A stretch of 64,000 nt of DNA from Trichosporon coremiiforme (lineage: Eukaryota; Basidiomycota; Tremellomycetes; Trichosporonales; Trichosporonaceae): NCBI GenBank assembly GCA_039545355.1, contig BCJJ01000007.1, positions 1,626,168 to 1,690,167 of the forward strand. Reading direction: 5' to 3'. Below the pieces are notes generated by a model that saw only the letters and a list, made by a program, of their open reading frames with translations, searched no databases and was not told the DNA's origin. Below, piece after piece: positions 32,818 through 43,701 of the stretch (positions are counted from its first letter, which is position 1; every line of letters begins with the position of its first letter). Position numbers and translations under genes: made by a program.

Positions 32818-34188
32818 ATGGTGTCCATCGCTGCCACCACGCTCCGAACAGCCCGCACAGCCCGTGCAGTGAGTTTGCTCTCGTCTGCGCTGCTAACTCC
32901 CAGCTTCCCTCGTGCTCTCGTGCTCTCGCGACCGCTGCCGACGCCGCGCCCCAGCAGCCAGCCAAGCGGCGGTTCGCCAAGCTCGACGACGGACTGACCT
33001 TTGACGACTTTGTGTCCGGCGAGCCTATCCCGCCTGCCTCCGAGCGCGTCGTGCTCGGCAACACCTCGCAGCCCCGTCTCCCGAGCTTCCTGAAGCACCC
33101 CATCCCGCGCGGCGAGTCCTACACCGGAATCAAGAAGGACCTCCGCGGCCTCGGTCTGCACACGGTATGCGAGGAGGCCAAGTGCCCGAACATCGGCGAG
33201 TGCTGGGGCGGCGGCAAGGGCGCGGCGACGGCAACCATCATGCTCATGGGCGACACGTGCACGCGCGGCTGCCGCTTCTGCTCCATCAAGACGGCCAAGG
33301 CGCCGCCGCCGCTCGACGTCCACGAGCCCGAGAACACGGCCGAGGCCATCTCCCGCTGGGGACTGGGATACATTGTTCTGACGTCTGTGGACCGCGACGA
33401 CCTCGCGGACGGAGGCGCCAAGCACATTGCCGAGACCATCGTCAAGATCAAGCAGAAGGCGCCCAAGATCCTCGTCGAGGCCCTCACCCCCGACTTTGCC
33501 AACAAGGGAGACGAGACGATCCAGACTGTCGCTACTTCCGGATTGGACGTGTTCGCGCACAACATTGAGACTGTTGAGCGCTGCACGCCGTTCGTCCGTG
33601 ACCGCCGTGCCGGCTTCAGGCACTCGATCGAGGTTCTCCGCAAGGCCAAGGCGTTCGCGAAGGAGGACGGAAAGGAGCTCCTCACCAAGACGTCGATCAT
33701 GCTTGGTGTCGGCGAGCAGGAGGACGAGGTCCACCACGCCCTGCAGTGTGAGTACCGTTGAGCCGAGGGTGGAGCCTATGCCACAGTTCGAGGCGGAGCC
33801 CAAAGCGGTGGCATAGTCTGAGGCTGCTCCAATCTGTGCAGGCGAGCTAGTCTACCCACCTGATATGCGCGCGAACCCAGCTGACATCCCAGGCCTGCGC
33901 GACGCCGACGTCGACGTCGTCACCTTCGGCCAGTACATGCGCCCGACGAAGCGCCACATGAAGGTGGACCGCTACGTCGAGCCGGTCGAGTTTGCCCGCT
34001 GGAAGGAGGTCGCCGAGGGCATGGGCTTCCTGTACGTCGCGTCTGGACCGCTCGTGCGTTCCTCGTACAAGGCCGGCGAGTTTTTCATCGAGAACGTCCT
34101 CAAGAAGCGCCGCGCCGCTGCTGCTGAGAAGGCGGCTGCTGAGCTTGCTGCCAAGAAGGAGCAGGAGGGCGCTGAGGCTAAGCTCTAG
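32818..34188 (+). CDS. LIP5: lipoyl synthase, mitochondrial
   Basis: Radical-SAM enzyme that inserts two sulfurs into octanoyl-protein to make lipoate in mitochondria. Exons 32818..32868, 32904..33747, 33893..34188; 396 residues. The 35-nt first intron is out of frame, so the true start is the ATG in CACCACCATG. Exon 1 plus the start of exon 2 ([31 protein letters not shown]) is an Arg/Ser-rich presequence. Auxiliary cluster Cys106-x4-Cys111-x5-Cys117; SAM cluster Cys136-x3-Cys140-x2-Cys143 (CTRGCRFC); the conserved RSSYKAGE serine motif is near the C-terminus. An Ala/Lys tail follows. Divergent from the XRCC4-like gene, with a transposon between; its 3' right end is 275 bp before the ATG. 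Confidence 0.96.
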
Positions 34189-34510
34189 ACGGCTCTAGAC
34201 GGCGCAGAGAGGAGTATGAGGCTAGATGGAGACGACGAGGACGTTGCATCCGAGCCGACGAGCCTTCAACAGCTCTGAGGCTCACTTATAAACCAACATA
34301 CAACCACAGACTCAGGATAAACTGTACGATTATGCAACCCGGATAGACTATACATTATAAGAGCGCTGCTACATTCTGCTACTGACTGCTGACTCTGGCT
34401 GGGTTCTCGGAGCTAGGCGGTGTCTGCCTTCACGGAGGTGGGATAAGTGCGCATCGGTGGATGGAGTGGCACACCCTCACGCAAACTCGCGAGTGCTCAC
34501 GTGAGAACGC
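34189..34510. other. intergenic between convergent genes
   Basis: Lipoyl synthase and centrin converge; nothing else recognised. Confidence 0.3.
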
Positions 34511-35295
34511 TCACTCGCCATCGAGCATGATAGCGATGAACTCCTCCTGCGATATCTCGCCGTCGCCGTCCATGTCGAACTCGTCAATCATCGCTTGTCT
34601 GGGGGTCAGTTCAGCTACAAACTACGCCGAGCTGGAGAGTACGTCCAGGCATGCAGATCCACGAAAGTGATCGCCGCCAAGACCAAAGGAGGGGCAGAAC
34701 AGGAGGGAACACTCACAACTCCTCATCGCCGAGATGCTCGCCGAGTTCCTTCGCGACCCGGCGCAGGTTCTTGAGCGAGATACGACCCGTCTTGTCGTCG
34801 TCGAAGAGCGAGAAGGCGCGGCGGAGCTCCTCCATTGGGTCTCGGGATAGGATCTTCTCCGTCACTGTGTGTCAGCTTGTAGATGCACAAAACAGCTGTT
34901 CCACCCGTGACGTCTCCTGCGCTGCCAGCGACACGACAAGCGATACGTAAAACTGCGCGGGGATAGCACAGAGATCGTAAGGAATATACCGTCGCACCCC
35001 CGCTCCGCTCGTTCGCTCGGTGTTGATACTCACTGACTTTCTCAAAGTCGGCGAGCGCCATAAGCCCGTCTCCCCGGTCATGGTCGCGAAGGATCTTGAG
35101 CACCTCCTGCTTCCTGAGATCGAACCCGAGGGCGCGCATGGCAACCTTGAGCTCGTGGTAGTCGATGAAGCCGTCCTTGTCCGTATCGAAGAGCTCGAAC
35201 GCGTCACGCACCTCGCCGCGCTGCTCGTCGGTCAGACTCGGTTTCGGGGGCGGGAGGGACGCGCCGCGCCGCGATGTGCGGGGGAAGCCGGACAT
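34511..35295 (-). CDS. CDC31: centrin (Cdc31)
   Basis: EF-hand protein of the spindle pole body, also in mRNA export and DNA repair complexes. Exons 35295..35034, 34864..34717, 34598..34511; 165 residues. The joins read [20 protein letters not shown] and [14 protein letters not shown]. Four EF-hands: loop 1 [12 protein letters not shown] canonical; loop 2 [14 protein letters not shown] altered; loop 3 [12 protein letters not shown] weak; loop 4 [12 protein letters not shown] canonical. [11 protein letters not shown] is a centrin hallmark not found in calmodulin. Introns of 169 and 118 nt are longer than most here. Confidence 0.93.
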
Positions 35296-35572
35296 GTGTT
35301 TAGGTTTTCGAGCGAGTTGGTGTGAGGTGGGGGAAGATGGGATGGACGGAGCGGAGGTGACAGGAATGAGGAGTGGAGAGTGGAGGGAGAAGGAACGAGC
35401 AGATGAACGAAGTGGCGAAGGACGAACAGACAAAGCAACAACAAACGGAGAGCTCGACGCGTCTCACGTGTCGCGTGACGGATAAACACCGGAACAACCG
35501 GCGATGAAATGTTGAGCTCTTCCAACGGCGTCATACCCTTCCCTCTCTCCGCAACAACATCCACGACTCACC

Positions 35573-36413
35573 ATGCTTCTCCCCGCCGGCTTTGCTCTGC
35601 CCGCTCCCGGTGAGCCAGTGCTTATCAGTGACACGACGGCGGCATCGTCCAACTTTGCGGTGTACCATCTCATCCAGCTCGCGCAAGAGCGTGGTGTGCC
35701 CGTGAGTGTCTTGCCTCCGTCCAGTTGGGATGTTCCTTTGCCGCAGGTGGTCGTACACAGACAAGGGCTCCGTGTTGCTATGAGGCGTTCTGACTAATAA
35801 TGACACTCTGTCGGGCCCTCGGGGTCAGCCAAGACATGACGCGACTGAAAGCTGACGACAGACCACGCTCGTCGACTTTCGGCAGGAGGGCTCGGCAAGC
35901 CACACCGCTGTCCTGCGCAAGCTGGGCATCAAGCCGCCTTCCTTCCTCTCCCCTTCCCCACTTCCTTCCGCCTCCATCCCTCTGTTTTCTTGGTCTGGTC
36001 CCAGCCTGCAGGTGACCTTCGCCGCCCTCCCTAAGACCGGACTCGTGATCCTCGACGGTCTCTCGGAGCTCGAGTCAATCGGCTTCTCTGCCCTCGAGAT
36101 CTCCCGTTTCGTGCGCGCTGTCCGCGACTCTGGCGTGCTGCTCGCCTTCACACTTCAGGCAGACCTTGCAGGAGAAGAGGAGAAGGAAGTGGAGCAGCCC
36201 GAGCTTCTGCGAAGACTGCTCAGACCCAGCGGACAATGGTGGAGGATCCAGGGCCTGCAGTCTGGACGCTCGGCTGATGTCACGGGCGAGATCTCGCGGC
36301 ATACGCTGAACGGGCAGGGAGAGGACGTTGGACGGCAGAACCCGCTGCAGTACCGGCTCGAGATTGCGGGTGTCAAGACGTTTGCGAAGGGAACAGGAAG
36401 AGGGTACCTGTAA
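35573..36413 (+). CDS. ELP6: Elongator complex subunit Elp6
   Basis: One of the RecA-like Elp4/5/6 ring proteins of Elongator (tRNA wobble-uridine modification). Exons 35573..35701 and 35862..36413; 226 residues; join RGVPTTLVDFRQEGS. Marks: VLISDTTAASSNFAVYHLI for the first strand/helix without a Walker lysine, LVILDGLSELESIG, and the C-terminal LQYRLEIAGVKTFAKGTGRGY, which matches the family's closing YKIxxxxVxFFAKG. A Pro/Ser-rich stretch at residues about 66-90 is encoded by pyrimidine-rich DNA (35932-36010); no GT donor precedes it, so it is kept as exon. Short gene with upstream region shared with centrin (divergent, 277 bp). Confidence 0.8.
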
Positions 36414-37607
36414 CCTGGATCTGCCTTCCTCTCCCCACACCGACATGTCCACGACATGACTGGCTGGAGGACGCTGCAGCGCCGCAATTGCCGCAGCGAC
36501 CAGAACATGAGCTGCGTCGCCGCCGGTACAGCGCTCCCCACAACAAGGCATCGACCAACCGCAGCCTCCGCGTTAGTTGGCCGGCGCTTTCCCCGCCCAA
36601 CATTGATAGACGCCAAAGGACCGAGCGACGTGCAGTCCCAGTCCGCGGCCCGAACTGTATGTATCATATCAGACTCTGCACGTGCACGCCGTGTTCTATT
36701 CCTGCGTAACGGGCCGAGTGCCGACGCCGGAGAGTCGATGCAGCGATAAGAGGAACGGCGGTAGTTGAGCGGAGGGGTGGGAAACGGGCCGATGATCGGG
36801 ATGAATGATTGGTCCGCTCCGTCGCTGCCTGGGCGGACGCGCGACGCCGGTGCCGGTGATCGACACGGAGCCCACCTTCAGCAACTTTTGGACGGGCCGA
36901 ACTTTTTTGTTGGTCAAAACACCGGCGACGGACGGTGATGGCGGGGGAATATGCATGAAGGAGTTTGCAAGAACGTGTTCAGCAGCAGCATTAGGGGAGG
37001 GAGTGCGGCACGGAGAAAGCGGGACTGGGGAGACTAGGAGATCGGGCAATTGGTGTCAGCCTGGTGCTTTGCCGTTTCTGGGCAGCAGCATATGATTCAT
37101 GGCGCGTCCCGTATCAATGGAAACTTCAGTGGTCGCAAGCTCGAGTCTCAGACTTCATGCTTCGGGGGTGCATCCTCAACCCTCGAGAAGGGCGAGACGT
37201 GAAACTCGCCGGCCAATTCGGACATCGCATACATCAGAAAAGGAAGCGCAGAGGTGCAAGAGGGAGAAGTCATTTACGGCCAGGGTCCTACCGCGAGGAA
37301 CGCACCCTCCCGTTGCCGCCGGGAGTACGAGACCCTCAGGGACACGGCACACCATGACATGTTGTCGCCTTCTTTCCTCGTCTGTGTCCACCCCACGCTC
37401 AGAGGAGTCTGACACGACATCCACTCCTCTTTCTCATCCACTCCGACTTCTCTTGACATCTGACCATCCCTCACCGACACTCCCCTTACGACCGTTGACG
37501 CTGACCTCAACGCCTACGGCCTGCTCAGCACCCTCCACGTCCCCATCACGCCCATCGCGTCCCCCTCTCCTCCCTACGCACCCCCGATCACCACCACGCC
37601 CGACACC
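36414..37607. other. 1.2 kb intergenic, phosphomannose isomerase upstream region
   Basis: No convincing gene. A pyrimidine-rich leader runs from about 37360 to the ATG. Confidence 0.3.
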
Positions 37608-39323
37608 ATGAGCGCCCCCGCTCCCCCTGTCTTCAAGATCGCTCCCGGCATCCAGTCTTACGACTGGGGAAAGAAGGGCTCCTCCTCCCTCGCGGCCCAG
37701 CTCGCCGAGGAGAGCGTCCCCGACTTCCAGGTCGACGAGAATAAGCCCTACGCCGAGGTATGTCGTCCGCTTACTCTTCTCTCCGGTGACAGCTCCGTGC
37801 TGCGCCCTGTCTCCGTGCGCGTCCTTGATGAGAGGACGTGCTGCGACCCATGCGTCCCACGTTGCGACCCGTGGCTAGCATGACCCGACTTTGCACAACC
37901 CCGCAGCAGGGAGTCGCGCGACTACGGGCTGCTCCCTCCGCTCTAAGGGGGATGAGGTATGAGGCGTCATGTCGTCATGAGCAGTCACCTTCGTCACAAC
38001 AGCTGTTGAATACAGGGATGTAGCTGACATCAGCTCTGGATGGGAACACACCCGAACTGCCCGTCACGCACCGGCTCGGGGCTGCTGAGCGAGCACCTCA
38101 AGGCCCACCCGGAGCTCATCGGTGACGCCGTTCTCAAGCGTTTCCCGGACGCTCGCAACGGCGACCTCCCCTTCCTGTTCAAGGTGCTCTCCATCGCGAC
38201 TGCGCTCTCGATTCAGGCTCACCCGGACAAGAAGCTTGCTGAGCAGCTGCACAAATCGAAGAGCGACATCTACAAGGGTATGTCGAGTCGTACTGAATCC
38301 CCAGCGGGGAGGGTAGCAGTGTCCATGGAGACCATAGCTGACACCCAGACGGCAACCACAAGCCCGAGATGGCTATCGCGCTCACGCCCTTCCGCGCCTT
38401 CCTCAACTTCGTCCCCCCCGCCGTGCTCGTGCGCAACCTGCTCGCCGTCCCGGAACTCGCGGCCATTGTCCCCTCCTCGGCTGTTTCCTCCCTCGCCTCG
38501 GCCGCCGGCCTGGGTGATTCACCGTCACTCTCTGACGCGCAGAAGCTGGAGGAGAAGACGGCAAGCGAGGACGAGAAGAAGGCGCTGAAGGAGGTGTTTG
38601 GAGCCCTGATGAGTGCGAAGGAGGACGAGTTCAAGCCCCAGCTCGAGAAGCTGGTCAAGCGATACAAGGCCGGCGACCTGAAGGACGGAGAGAGCCAGGA
38701 GATCGCGGACCTCGCAATCGAGCTTGAGGGACAGTACCCCGGAGACATCGGCGTCTTCTGCGTCTTCGTGCTCAACGTCGTCGACCTGAAGCCGGGAGAG
38801 GCGGCTTTCCTCGGCGCGAACCTGCCCCACGCGTACATCAACGGAAGTGAGTTCCCCCTCTTCTAGCTGCACGCTGTTTGGTACTTAGCTGACACCAGAC
38901 ATCATCGAGTGCATGGCCACGAGCGACAACGTCGTCCGTGCCGGTCTGACGCCCAAGCTCCGCGACGTCGACACGCTCATCTCGATGCTGACGTACGAGG
39001 CTGGACCCTCGACCGCCCAGCTCCTGAAGCCAGAGGAGTGGCACCACGACCCCTCCACGCTGCTGTACGACCCGCCGATCGCCGAGTTCTCCGTTCTCCG
39101 CACGCATCTCGCGAAGGACGAGGTCACGACGCATGCCGCCGTCTCTGGACCGAGTATCGCCGTCGTGACCAACGGCGCCGCGCAGCTCTCCTGGACACCG
39201 GGAGAGGTCGACGGAGACGTCCAGGTTACCAAGGGCGATGTGCTCTTCCTCGGCGCCGGACAGGAGGTCAAGATCCAGGCGCTGCAGGATGTGGAGATCT
39301 TCCGCGCTTTTGTCGAGGCTTAA
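37608..39323 (+). CDS. PMI40: mannose-6-phosphate isomerase, type I
   Basis: Zinc enzyme linking fructose-6-P and mannose-6-P, feeding GDP-mannose for glycosylation and cell wall. Exons 37608..37757, 38034..38277, 38349..38846, 38899..39323; 438 residues. Splice joins [28 protein letters not shown] and HAYINGNIIECMA. Zinc ligands fall in [14 protein letters not shown] (Gln111, His113), HKPEM (Glu) and LPHAYINGN (His). A helical, Lys/Glu-rich insertion lies between the zinc segments as in fungal PMIs. First intron 276 nt, the others 52-71 nt. No targeting signal; cytosolic. Confidence 0.95.
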
Positions 39324-39596
39324 GCGGCAGGGTAGGGGCGTAGAGTAAGTCGGTAGACGATAATGTGCCACGGCACGATAGGAGCTAGACTGTTATGCAT
39401 AGGGATATTGTCTGCGGACGCAGAGAACTGACGCACTGATGCTACTCAACTACACAGGTTTGACGCTTCGTTGCGACCGGGCGACGGGCGCAGGACGGAA
39501 CCGCAATCGAGATCAAGCCTACAGCGTCCTCAACTTCTCATCCTTCACATCCTTCACATTCTCTCAACCCACCTCCCCCTCAGCGACCGGATCAAC

Positions 39597-40301
39597 ATGC
39601 GCCAACGCGAGCGAAAGCGCGTGATCCACGTCATCTCCGACGACGACGAACCGGAGTCATCCAGCAATGCCAAGCAACCTGCACCCCGAGCGAGCACTAA
39701 GAGACCCCGAGTCGCCACCAAGAGTGCACTCGACGCTTCCAACGCCGCGCATCCCCTCGCAACGCACTTCCTGCCTGATTCGGAACCCGACACCAAACTC
39801 GAAGTCGAAACCGAGACTAAGCCCGAGGTTGAAGCCGAACGCCCTCCCCCTCCTGCTATTGATCTGACGGCTGAGAACGAAACTCTCCGCGCCCAACTTG
39901 AGACAGCCAAGGTCGGGGCGCAGGCGAACGCAGAACAAGTCACCACGTTGACACAGCGCGAGCAAGAGCTGCAGTCCAAGCTGAAGAGGATGGAGGAGAG
40001 GGCCCGGACGGCGGAACGGCTGCACAGGCGCGATTGGAAGGAGTTGAAGGAAAGAAGGGAGAAGGAGGAAGTGGAGATGATGGAGCGGGTGGCGCAGCAG
40101 GCTCAGGGAGCTCTGGAGCGGATGGATAAGGAGAAGGCTGCGAAAGAGGCGGAGAAGAGAATGGAACAGAGGATGGAGGAGATGGAGAATAGGGCGGCGA
40201 TGGCCAAGAAGGAGGCGAGGAAGGCCGAGAAGAGGGCTGAGGAGTACAGCGCTGTGCTGAGGAGGCATGCACTGCTCTCCGATGTCGAGCCTGATGTCTG
40301 A
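39597..40301 (+). CDS. coiled-coil protein with basic start and SIM-like motif, 234 aa
   Basis: Function unknown. Intact single exon starting MRQRERKRVIHVISDDDEPE: a basic patch, then a hydrophobic core V-I-H-V-I followed by acidic residues, which resembles a SUMO-interaction motif. A second weaker one is IDLTAENE. Residues 90-110 carry the block NETLRAQLETAK; the rest is charged coiled coil (MEERARTAERLHRRD, EKEEVEMME..) and the end is RKAEKRAEEYSAVLRRHA, the C-terminal motif shared with the 42.4 and 43.7 kb loci. Nuclear location is inferred from the basic patch. Confidence 0.65.
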   Translation: MRQRERKRVIHVISDDDEPESSSNAKQPAPRASTKRPRVATKSALDASNAAHPLATHFLPDSEPDTKLEVETETKPEVEAERPPPPAIDLTAENETLRAQLETAKVGAQANAEQVTTLTQREQELQSKLKRMEERARTAERLHRRDWKELKERREKEEVEMMERVAQQAQGALERMDKEKAAKEAEKRMEQRMEEMENRAAMAKKEARKAEKRAEEYSAVLRRHALLSDVEPDV

Positions 40302-40791
40302 GGGTGGACCCATCCCGTTGAGCAAGCGACTCCGGCGCCACGAGAGTTCAGATCAAGCCAGGCACGCACAAGAGATCGACGAGGTGTAAGTAGGGTCAGC
40401 AGCCTTATGCACAAAGTGATACTGGCTTAGCAATGGAGGGAGCCTGCCATGCTCAAGGTCTGCAACACGATCGACGGACGGAAGCGGATCGTGGCCGAGG
40501 CTAACTGCGCTCGAGAGATGACCTTGTTTACTTTTACTCACTCGCCACACTACTACCTCTTCACACTCACACACCTACACACAGACTGTCCAACTTGTCT
40601 CCTGATCTCTCTCTCTCTCCTCACCAACTACCTCACGCTCACTTCAAACACACTCATCTCTCCCAGACCCTGCCGGCCGAAATCGTAACATCGACCTCGC
40701 CACCACAAGTCACCACAAGTCACCACTCTCACCACTACTCTACCGCAAATTCCACTACCACTCGCACCACTAGTTTCCTGTTTGTCCCAAA
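40302..40791. other. intergenic, leader of next coiled-coil gene
   Basis: CT/AC-rich leader from about 40530 with CACTAC/CACAAGT repeats; no gene. Confidence 0.3.
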
Positions 40792-41148
40792 ATGGAGCTC
40801 CAAGTCCTCTCCAGCAATCCCTCGGAAGGGCCCGCGCAGCCTGTGCCTCACAATGAACGCAAGCGCAAGGCATCCGTCGACATCTCCCCCTCACCCTGCA
40901 GAGTCCGCCTTCACCAACCCAGTCCCAGCGGCGACGCCGGCATTGACGCTGATCCTGCAAGCCCCTCTGCCGCGTCGCCATCGCTAGTGCCCCGCCAGCG
41001 TGATCCGAGCGCGTGGCGGAACACGCCGGCCGGCAAGAGGCACATTGTGAGCTATCAGAAGTTCGACCAATTCGTCAACAACTTCAAGTCGGTCGGCGAG
41101 GCAGAGGCTGGTCCCCGCCGAGGGCACCACCGCGACTTTGACGACTAA
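40792..41148 (+). CDS. N-terminal part of a coiled-coil family gene, 118 aa
   Basis: Open from ATG to TAA: MELQVLSSNPSEGP, then HNERKRKASVDISPSP (the KRK patch typical of the family), a Ser/Pro-rich region, and SYQKFDQFVNNFKSVGE. The frame after the stop still looks coding for a while (NNHGNRTSRPLRDRDD), and acidic plus coiled-coil parts of the same kind of protein follow at 41149-41898, so this is probably the 5' piece of a broken gene rather than a complete short one. Confidence 0.45.
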   Translation: MELQVLSSNPSEGPAQPVPHNERKRKASVDISPSPCRVRLHQPSPSGDAGIDADPASPSAASPSLVPRQRDPSAWRNTPAGKRHIVSYQKFDQFVNNFKSVGEAEAGPRRGHHRDFDD

Positions 41149-41898
41149 AACAATCACGGCAACCGCACCAGCCGTCCCCTCCGTGACCGAGACGACCACC
41201 AACTCTGAATGTGACTTTCTAGTTGGACTCGGACGCCGTCCTTTGGCCTGGACGCATCAGACCGGCCGACGGCGCTAAGGAAGGCTCTGAGCTTGACGAG
41301 ACTCTCAAAGAGGGACCTGACCTCAACAAGACCCACGAGGAGGGCCCCGAGTCCAACGAAGATGCCTGTGAACCCAACGAAGGATGCTCCGAGGCCGAAA
41401 CAGCTCTCAGTTCGACGCAACCCTCAATGATGGATCCGACTTCGACCAAGAGGAGTATGAGCTCAACGAAGACGACTCCGGGTCGGCCGAAGAGACCCTC
41501 GAGTCCCACGAAACCATCCCCTTGTGATCCGAGCTCCACGGAGAGGACTTCCATTTCAACCCAGACGACTTCGAGTGCGACGACGAGGACCGGGAGTGCC
41601 ACGACGAGCGCGCGCAGACCACGAAACTGCATGCTGAGATCGAGAAGCTCCGGACCCGGCTTCTGGCGGCCAAAGCTGAAGCGAGAACGTTCGAAGGTCG
41701 AATACGGAGCTCACGACCAGGGCGCTGCAGGCTGAGCGGAGAGCTCAGGAGACGGAGCGGCACGCTGAGATGTTGAGGAAGCGCTGCGAAGTATACGCGG
41801 CCGAACGTCGTGCCCTGAGCGAGGAAGTGGCAGCTCGTGCAGCTGAGGTTACGGACCGCGACGTGAAGACCAGACGGGTGCAATCTGCTCCAGTCTGA
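41149..41898 (+). pseudogene. broken acidic/coiled-coil part of the 40.8 kb gene
   Basis: Coding-like segments occur in three frames: KEGSELDETLKEGPDLNKTH; then SQFDATLNDGSDFDQEEYEL up to TGA at 41525-41527 and on through FNPDDFECDDEDRE; then AEIEKLRTRLLAAKAEART; then, after another shift, NTELTTRALQAERRAQETE to the final TGA at 41898. Rejoined order (acid region, LRTRLLAAK block, LTTRALQAERRA block) matches the intact 42.4 kb protein. Three frame changes and one internal stop with no suitable introns mean a decayed copy. Confidence 0.6.
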
Positions 41899-42405
41899 CG
41901 TGTTCGTATGACCTCCAAGTGAGCTCTCCACTCGGCAAGTTCAGGTGCTTGTTGCCATAGTTGCCTTCAAGGGGCGATAGTCCATAACACTCTTCTCTGT
42001 GCTGGTAATAGAAGTGGGCAGCAAACTGCACGGATAGATCGGTATATCATGCATGTGGGTGACTTGTTTTGCGTTTGTCAAGGCGTACGTCGGACGTGAA
42101 GATGTGATCAGCGAACGGAAGTGGATCGAGGGCGCAGCTAAAACTGTGCTGGGCTGGGCGCTACTGACTTGCCATCGCCTAACCGCTATCTGTCTTCAAA
42201 CCACTCACGTCACCTTCACCTCGCCGACGGCTGATACCTTTCATCTTCTCTCGGGGGCACATTCTGACCCCAGGCGAAGCAGCTCGCGCAGCGTAACGGC
42301 TTCACCACTGCAGTAGCAGCCAGCAACAGGTATCTTCCCCTCGCCACCTACACCCTATCTTTCCAACGACTGTCCCGTCGGCGACAGACCTACGTACCAG
42401 GAGAC
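41899..42405. other. intergenic, nothing recognised
   Basis: Leader-like CT-rich stretch before 42405; no gene. Confidence 0.3.
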
Positions 42406-43194
42406 ATGAGCATCGACACCGAGGGCCCCGACGTGCAACCACGTCCAGCTGCACTGACAGAGTCACCTCGCATGAGCAAGAAAGCCCGCATGCGCCGCAA
42501 GGAGACCTCTCTCGATCATCCAACCCCTTCTGCACTACCCGGCACTCTGATCACGGCCACGCAACCACGTCCGTCCGACCCGCCAGCCACACACCCGACG
42601 CCAGGCAACCCCTTCGCCCTTCAGCGCCGTGCTCCCGAGACAGACCTGCCAGCCGAGCTCGAGATTCTGCGCACGCAAGTCCGCGCCGCAAAATCCGAAA
42701 CAAAGACGTACGCCGACGCCAACGCCGACCTGACTCGCCGCGCCCTGACTGCCGAGCGGGAAGCGCAAGTCTCCGTCCGCGCTCGCGCTCAAGCAGACCA
42801 CGACACCGGTATCTGGAAACAGCGCGCCGAGGCGGCACAGCAAGACGCCGAGAGGCAGGAACAGCGCGCCACAGATGCCGAGCGCCGGCGTTGGGCCGAG
42901 GCATTCAGGGGACAGGCTGAACGAAACTTGGCACTGGCAGAAGAGTGGAGAAAGAAGGCTGAGGCAGCTGTTGGAGAGGCTGAGCGCCGCGCACAGGACG
43001 AGAAGAGCCATAAAAGGAAAGCGGAGAAGATGGTGGAGGCGTACAGGCTCGTTCTGAAGGATGTTGGAATACTGGAGGAGGGGCTGAGGCGCGATCGGAT
43101 TGCTGGACGGTGCGTTGAGTTGGTTGATGGGACGGAGCGGCGCGAGAACAAGGATGGTGGCATTCAGGAGCAAACAGCTTTCCTCATCAGTTGA
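42406..43194 (+). CDS. coiled-coil family protein, intact, 262 aa
   Basis: Function unknown; the best intact reference copy. Polar N-terminus MSIDTEGPDVQPRP, basic patch MSKKARMRRKETSLD, Pro-rich linker, then the block LEILRTQVRAAKSETKTYAD and NADLTRRALTAEREAQ, a charged coiled coil with frequent RAxxAE turns, and the C-terminal RKAEKMVEAYRLVLKDVG. Single exon. No membrane or secretion signal. Homologous blocks are seen at 41.6, 43.9-44.5, 39.9 and, more weakly, 19.0 and 15.8 kb. Confidence 0.65.
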   Translation: MSIDTEGPDVQPRPAALTESPRMSKKARMRRKETSLDHPTPSALPGTLITATQPRPSDPPATHPTPGNPFALQRRAPETDLPAELEILRTQVRAAKSETKTYADANADLTRRALTAEREAQVSVRARAQADHDTGIWKQRAEAAQQDAERQEQRATDAERRRWAEAFRGQAERNLALAEEWRKKAEAAVGEAERRAQDEKSHKRKAEKMVEAYRLVLKDVGILEEGLRRDRIAGRCVELVDGTERRENKDGGIQEQTAFLIS

Positions 43195-43701
43195 TTGATA
43201 CTGTAGCAGAGCGGACAACAGCGAGCGTGTCAACTGCCCAAGTGAGCGGGTAGACGTAGAGACTACTCCCATCATGCATTTGCGCGACTACGCCAGGATG
43301 AGCATAAGTTGAACGTTACGATAGTTGGACGGAAGCGAATAGGGGGGGGGCGCAGATGCAATGCACTCGAAGGAGAGCTGAAACCAGTCTCTCTTCGCCC
43401 TGCCGCTTTCCTGCCGCTTTCAAGTCCACACAACTCACCTTTCATCCTCTCTTTCCACGCTCCACACTTGTACCTGCTCTAGACCCCCCCCTCCTCCCCG
43501 CCGATACTTAACGGGTCGGAAGAGGAATCAGATCCCACGCTTTACCGCCTCTGATCTTCCTCAACCCGACATCAGCAATACTCGGGTTCCCACCCTCCAA
43601 AGGACCAAGCTGCGACCCGGCCCACCCGGAATCCCCAAGACTCGGTGGCTCGTTCACCCCACTTCAGTCGAGTACCTCCATATCTGCGAGCATCTGCACT
43701 T
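43195..43701. other. intergenic, nothing recognised
   Basis: Contains a run of nine G (43345-43353); no gene. Confidence 0.3.

Noticed and set aside
32604..32903. Extended N-terminus of lipoyl synthase in the exon 2 frame
   Set aside because: It crosses the leader and the 35-nt intron; exon 1 at 32818 supplies a proper presequence.
35932..36010. Pyrimidine-rich intron in ELP6
   Set aside because: No GT donor upstream and the frame is open through it, so treated as exon.
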